Positions 61,625-64,000 of a stretch of 64,000 nt of DNA are shown here, in pieces; the first letter of the stretch is position 1; the number at the start of each line of letters is the position of its first letter. The position numbers and the translations under genes were made by a program. Source of the stretch: Chlamydiia bacterium (lineage in GTDB: Bacteria; Chlamydiota; Chlamydiia; Chlamydiales; GCA-2402025); assembly GCA_030427725.1 (NCBI GenBank), contig JAUICV010000002.1, positions 386,436 to 450,435 of the forward strand. The letters run 5' to 3'. Below the pieces are notes generated by a model. The model saw only the letters and a program-made list of their open reading frames with translations. It had not been told where the DNA came from and made no database searches.

Positions 61625-62692
61625 CTATCTCAGCTCAAAAGGTTTATATCCTTGTTTTAAGATGTCTTTTAACGGATTTTCATCAAAGCCAAATTTATCC
61701 CTAAGTCTCTTTTGGTAAACTTGTTTTTCTATTTTGACGTGCTCTTCTAAAAGCTTGTTATAGATCTCTTCATAGATTGCATCAAATGTTTTTGGGTTTT
61801 CTGTACTGTGAGCTTTGAGGTGGAATATTCTATAGACGGGAGTGTTGCTAATTCTACTTTTTTGAATAACCGGAGCGCTGAATCCACCCTCTTTAAGAGA
61901 TGTTAGAACGCTTTTATGTTCAGATGAGAGATTGTTCCCAGAAACTTCAAGATCTTTCGAAATAGAAACGGAAACTTTTGGGGTTTCAGCGCTGTCTAAT
62001 TGTGTGATTTCTGAAAGCTTGGTACCTGGAAGCTTAAGTTTTTCTGAAAGTGATGTAACGGTTTTTTTGCATTCTTCTTGATCGTCTCCTCTTACTGATA
62101 CAACCTGATATTTCCAATGTTCCTTGGGAGGATTTTTAGCTAAATAGTCTTTATAAGCTCCCTTTATATCTTCTGGCGTTACTATTAACTGAACTTTTGA
62201 GTAAACCTTTAGTCCTTGAATCTTCCTTACAATGAGTTCGTCGTGGATCATTTTCCTAGCGTCTTCATAAGGGATTTTCAAATTAGAGAGTGTTGCAATA
62301 ATACTTGGCCCAAACCTTCTCTCCATTTCCTCACGAACATCACCATCACTTACTTTGATCTCTTTTTGTTCGGCATCAAGAATCATAAGTTCGTTATAAA
62401 CTAGTTCTTCTAAGAAATGCTGCCATTGGTGGTCGTAAAATTGATAAAGATTAACAACAGATTTTTTTACTTCAGGGAAGTGTTCGTGGATGATAACATC
62501 CATTTTTTTTAGGACGTCTATAAGTGATATTACTTTTCCATTAACTCTAATAAGAGGTCTATTGTTTATAACAAGGCGAGGGGCAGATGGTGTGAGAGAG
62601 TTGTTTTGTTCTCCTTGTCCAACAAAAAGGGGATTAGAGAAAAGTGGGGTTGCCAAAGCTGCTGCTAAAAAAACAATGCTACATATTTTCAT
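61625..62692 (-). CDS. SurA-like periplasmic chaperone / parvulin-type protein (CT355-like)
   Basis: I take the start at 62692 because the product then opens with a normal signal peptide (MKICSIVFLAAALA); the longer frame begins at 62737. The 355-residue protein has a SurA N-terminal domain: VNGKVISLIDVLKKMDVI (about 54-71), then helices ending LVYNELMILDAEQK, and DGDVREEMERRF. A PpiC-like region is weak: the segment KYQVVSVRGD to KAHS has a beta-alpha pattern but I cannot confirm catalytic residues. A holdase for outer-membrane proteins is the likely job. One base separates it from ksgA. Confidence 0.8.
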   Translation of the reverse strand: MKICSIVFLAAALATPLFSNPLFVGQGEQNNSLTPSAPRLVINNRPLIRVNGKVISLIDVLKKMDVIIHEHFPEVKKSVVNLYQFYDHQWQHFLEELVYNELMILDAEQKEIKVSDGDVREEMERRFGPSIIATLSNLKIPYEDARKMIHDELIVRKIQGLKVYSKVQLIVTPEDIKGAYKDYLAKNPPKEHWKYQVVSVRGDDQEECKKTVTSLSEKLKLPGTKLSEITQLDSAETPKVSVSISKDLEVSGNNLSSEHKSVLTSLKEGGFSAPVIQKSRISNTPVYRIFHLKAHSTENPKTFDAIYEEIYNKLLEEHVKIEKQVYQKRLRDKFGFDENPLKDILKQGYKPFELR

Positions 62693-62768
62693 GTCAAAAC
62701 TTTTTTTATAGAAAAATGGAAAGCTCAAGAATATCAAACTTAGTATTTAAGAAAAAGTAGAGTTAAAA

Positions 62769-63893
62769 TTATCTAGTAAGAACAGCTGCGAAAAAACCAT
62801 CCATCCCATTTTCTTTTGGGAAAGTAAAAAATGGCAGAGTGTCCAATTTTAGACCATATTCATTAATAAAAAAATCAACTTGTTTTTGATTTTCTTCAGG
62901 AAGAATGCTGCAAGTCATATAAACTATTTTCCCACCAGGCGCTAGATATTTAAGGGCGTTTTGGAAAATTTTTCTCTGTTCTTCTACCAGGTTTTTGATT
63001 TGTGAAGTATGAAATCTCCACTTCATATCGGGGTTCCTTCGAAGGGTTCCTGTTCCTGAGCAAGGAACGTCTAAAATAACCCAGTCCATTTTTCTAAGAA
63101 GACCTTTTCTTTTGAGCTTTTTCCTGTCTAAGAACTGGCAGTTTTGAATCCCTGCTCGCTTAAGGCGTTTTCTTGCCTGAGTCAGAGCTTGGGGTCTAAT
63201 GTCATAAAGGTAGATTATTCCCTTTTCTTCTAATCTGTGCGCAAACGCCAGAGTTTTACCTCCAGAACCTGCGCAGTAATCTAAAACATGGTCTCCAGGT
63301 TTTGCCTTCACATAGCTAGCAACAACCTGGCTCCCTTCGTCTTGAATTTCAAAAAAACCGTCTTTAAACTCCTTAAGTTCAAAAAAATTGATTTTTTGAT
63401 CGAAGGTAATTCCTAGATCAGAATGTTTTGTAGGGTGAATTTCAAATTTATCCTTCCAGAGGTCGATTAGAGAAGTTCGATTTGTTTTAAGCGGGTTAAC
63501 TCTGATTGTTACTGGGGCTTTAGTGTTTGATGTTAAACAGTATTGTTTTGCTTTTTCTTTCCCAAATGGTTTAAGAATTTGCTCGAAAAAAGCTTTTGGA
63601 AAACTCACTTTAATATGATCTGGTATTGAGGGGTCTTGTATGACTTTTTCTATTGTGATTGTTTCTAAGGCTTGAAATCTATTTTCCCAAGTGATCGGTT
63701 TTTCACAGAAATAATCAAGCAACCCCCTCCAGCGAATCATGGAGTAGATCGATTCACAAATTTCTTTTCTGTCTTTTGATCCAACTGCTTTATGGCTTCT
63801 GAAATATTTACTTAAAAATACATCAAGAGGGAGCGTTGAGGTGTCAAACTCTGATAGAATTTGCAAAAGATGGAAGGTTCTAAATTTATTCAT
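62769..63893 (-). CDS. rsmB: RsmB-type RNA m5C methyltransferase
   Basis: This 374-residue protein has an N-terminal NusB-like/RNA-binding part (1-130) and a Rossmann methyltransferase domain: VLDYCAGSGGKTLA (about 204-217), YLYDIRPQAL, LDVPCSGTGTLRRNPD (about 273-288) and MTCSILPEEN (about 333-342), whose two cysteines are the m5C catalytic pair. RsmB modifies C967 of 16S rRNA; other Nop2/Sun family rRNA or tRNA targets are possible. The protein is shorter than E. coli RsmB in its N-terminal domain. Confidence 0.88.
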   Translation of the reverse strand: MNKFRTFHLLQILSEFDTSTLPLDVFLSKYFRSHKAVGSKDRKEICESIYSMIRWRGLLDYFCEKPITWENRFQALETITIEKVIQDPSIPDHIKVSFPKAFFEQILKPFGKEKAKQYCLTSNTKAPVTIRVNPLKTNRTSLIDLWKDKFEIHPTKHSDLGITFDQKINFFELKEFKDGFFEIQDEGSQVVASYVKAKPGDHVLDYCAGSGGKTLAFAHRLEEKGIIYLYDIRPQALTQARKRLKRAGIQNCQFLDRKKLKRKGLLRKMDWVILDVPCSGTGTLRRNPDMKWRFHTSQIKNLVEEQRKIFQNALKYLAPGGKIVYMTCSILPEENQKQVDFFINEYGLKLDTLPFFTFPKENGMDGFFAAVLTR

Positions 63894-63931
63894 TTTTGTT
63901 TAAAAAAAGTTGTTTCTATGGAATTATAATG

Positions 63932-63988
63932 AACTATAAATTGCATTTCCATTTAAATTTATTTATTACGCTTTTGTGTTGATTTTGT
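63932..63988 (-). promoter_or_regulatory. possible promoter of the rsmB-type gene
   Basis: In the last 107 bases the minus strand has TTGGAC followed after 18 bases by TAATAA, with an additional TATAGT closer to the gene. Either could serve the methyltransferase. The rest of this stretch shows nothing else. Confidence 0.35.
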
Positions 63989-64000
63989 CCAATTCAATAC

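Noticed and set aside
1-64000. CRISPR array, insertion sequence, prophage or integrase genes
   Set aside because: No regularly spaced repeats, transposase motifs, terminal repeats or phage genes were seen on either strand.

Overview
The window reads as a chromosomal segment of a member of the Chlamydiota, probably outside the genus Chlamydia. The evidence is a nucleotide (ATP/ADP-type) transporter, a UhpC hexose-phosphate transporter, the chlamydial early regulator EUO, a SecD-SecF fusion, and several blocks whose gene order matches, as I recall it, Chlamydia trachomatis: sohB-polA-coaE-rho; gltX-euo-recJ-secDF; uppS-cdsA-cmk-plsC; trxA-trmL-mip-aspS-hisS-uhpC-dnaE-(CT547/CT548/CT550-like)-dacF; and ksgA beside a SurA-like gene. 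The DNA is AT-rich. I saw no rRNA, tRNA, insertion sequence or CRISPR array.

Layout. 1-258 is the start of a CCA-adding/poly(A) polymerase gene running off the left edge. 486-1515 holds a decayed M16-peptidase-like gene. 1591-4416 is an accessory block of four tandem genes for unknown proteins that look like diverged copies of one another. 4413-11596 (minus) holds an MGDG-synthase-like glycosyltransferase, rho, coaE, polA and an S49 signal peptide peptidase. 11642-13434 is an accessory operon of two export-tagged enzymes, a sulfotransferase-like and a glycosyltransferase-like protein. 13579-17676 (minus) is a membrane block: a dicarboxylate/glutamate symporter, PgsA, DedA and the nucleotide transporter. 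17948-21732 (minus) holds pgk, dnaQ-like, engB, tsaE and a chlamydia-type conserved gene. 21993-28673 holds leucine dehydrogenase, argS, an EpmB-like radical SAM enzyme, a second exported sulfotransferase-like gene, murA and ispF. 28670-40886 holds a CysJ-like reductase, a tiny lipoprotein, gltX, tsp, euo, recJ and secDF. 41118-45359 (plus) is purA-uppS-cdsA-cmk-plsC. 45439-53439 holds a secreted lipase, a small membrane protein, trxA, trmL, mip, aspS, hisS, an unknown gene and uhpC. 53514-63893 holds dnaE, BamD-like and LptE-like envelope genes, dacF, ksgA, a SurA-like chaperone and an RsmB-type methyltransferase.

Together the genes describe an intracellular bacterium that imports host nucleotides, hexose phosphate and amino acids or dicarboxylates. 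It keeps complete replication and translation tools, makes phospholipid and isoprenoid precursors, and retains peptidoglycan enzymes (MurA, UppS, DacF) and outer-membrane assembly factors. The parts that differ from a standard chlamydial core are the tandem unknown family at the left end, the three export-tagged sulfotransferase/glycosyltransferase-like genes, a MurA that keeps the catalytic cysteine, and purA.
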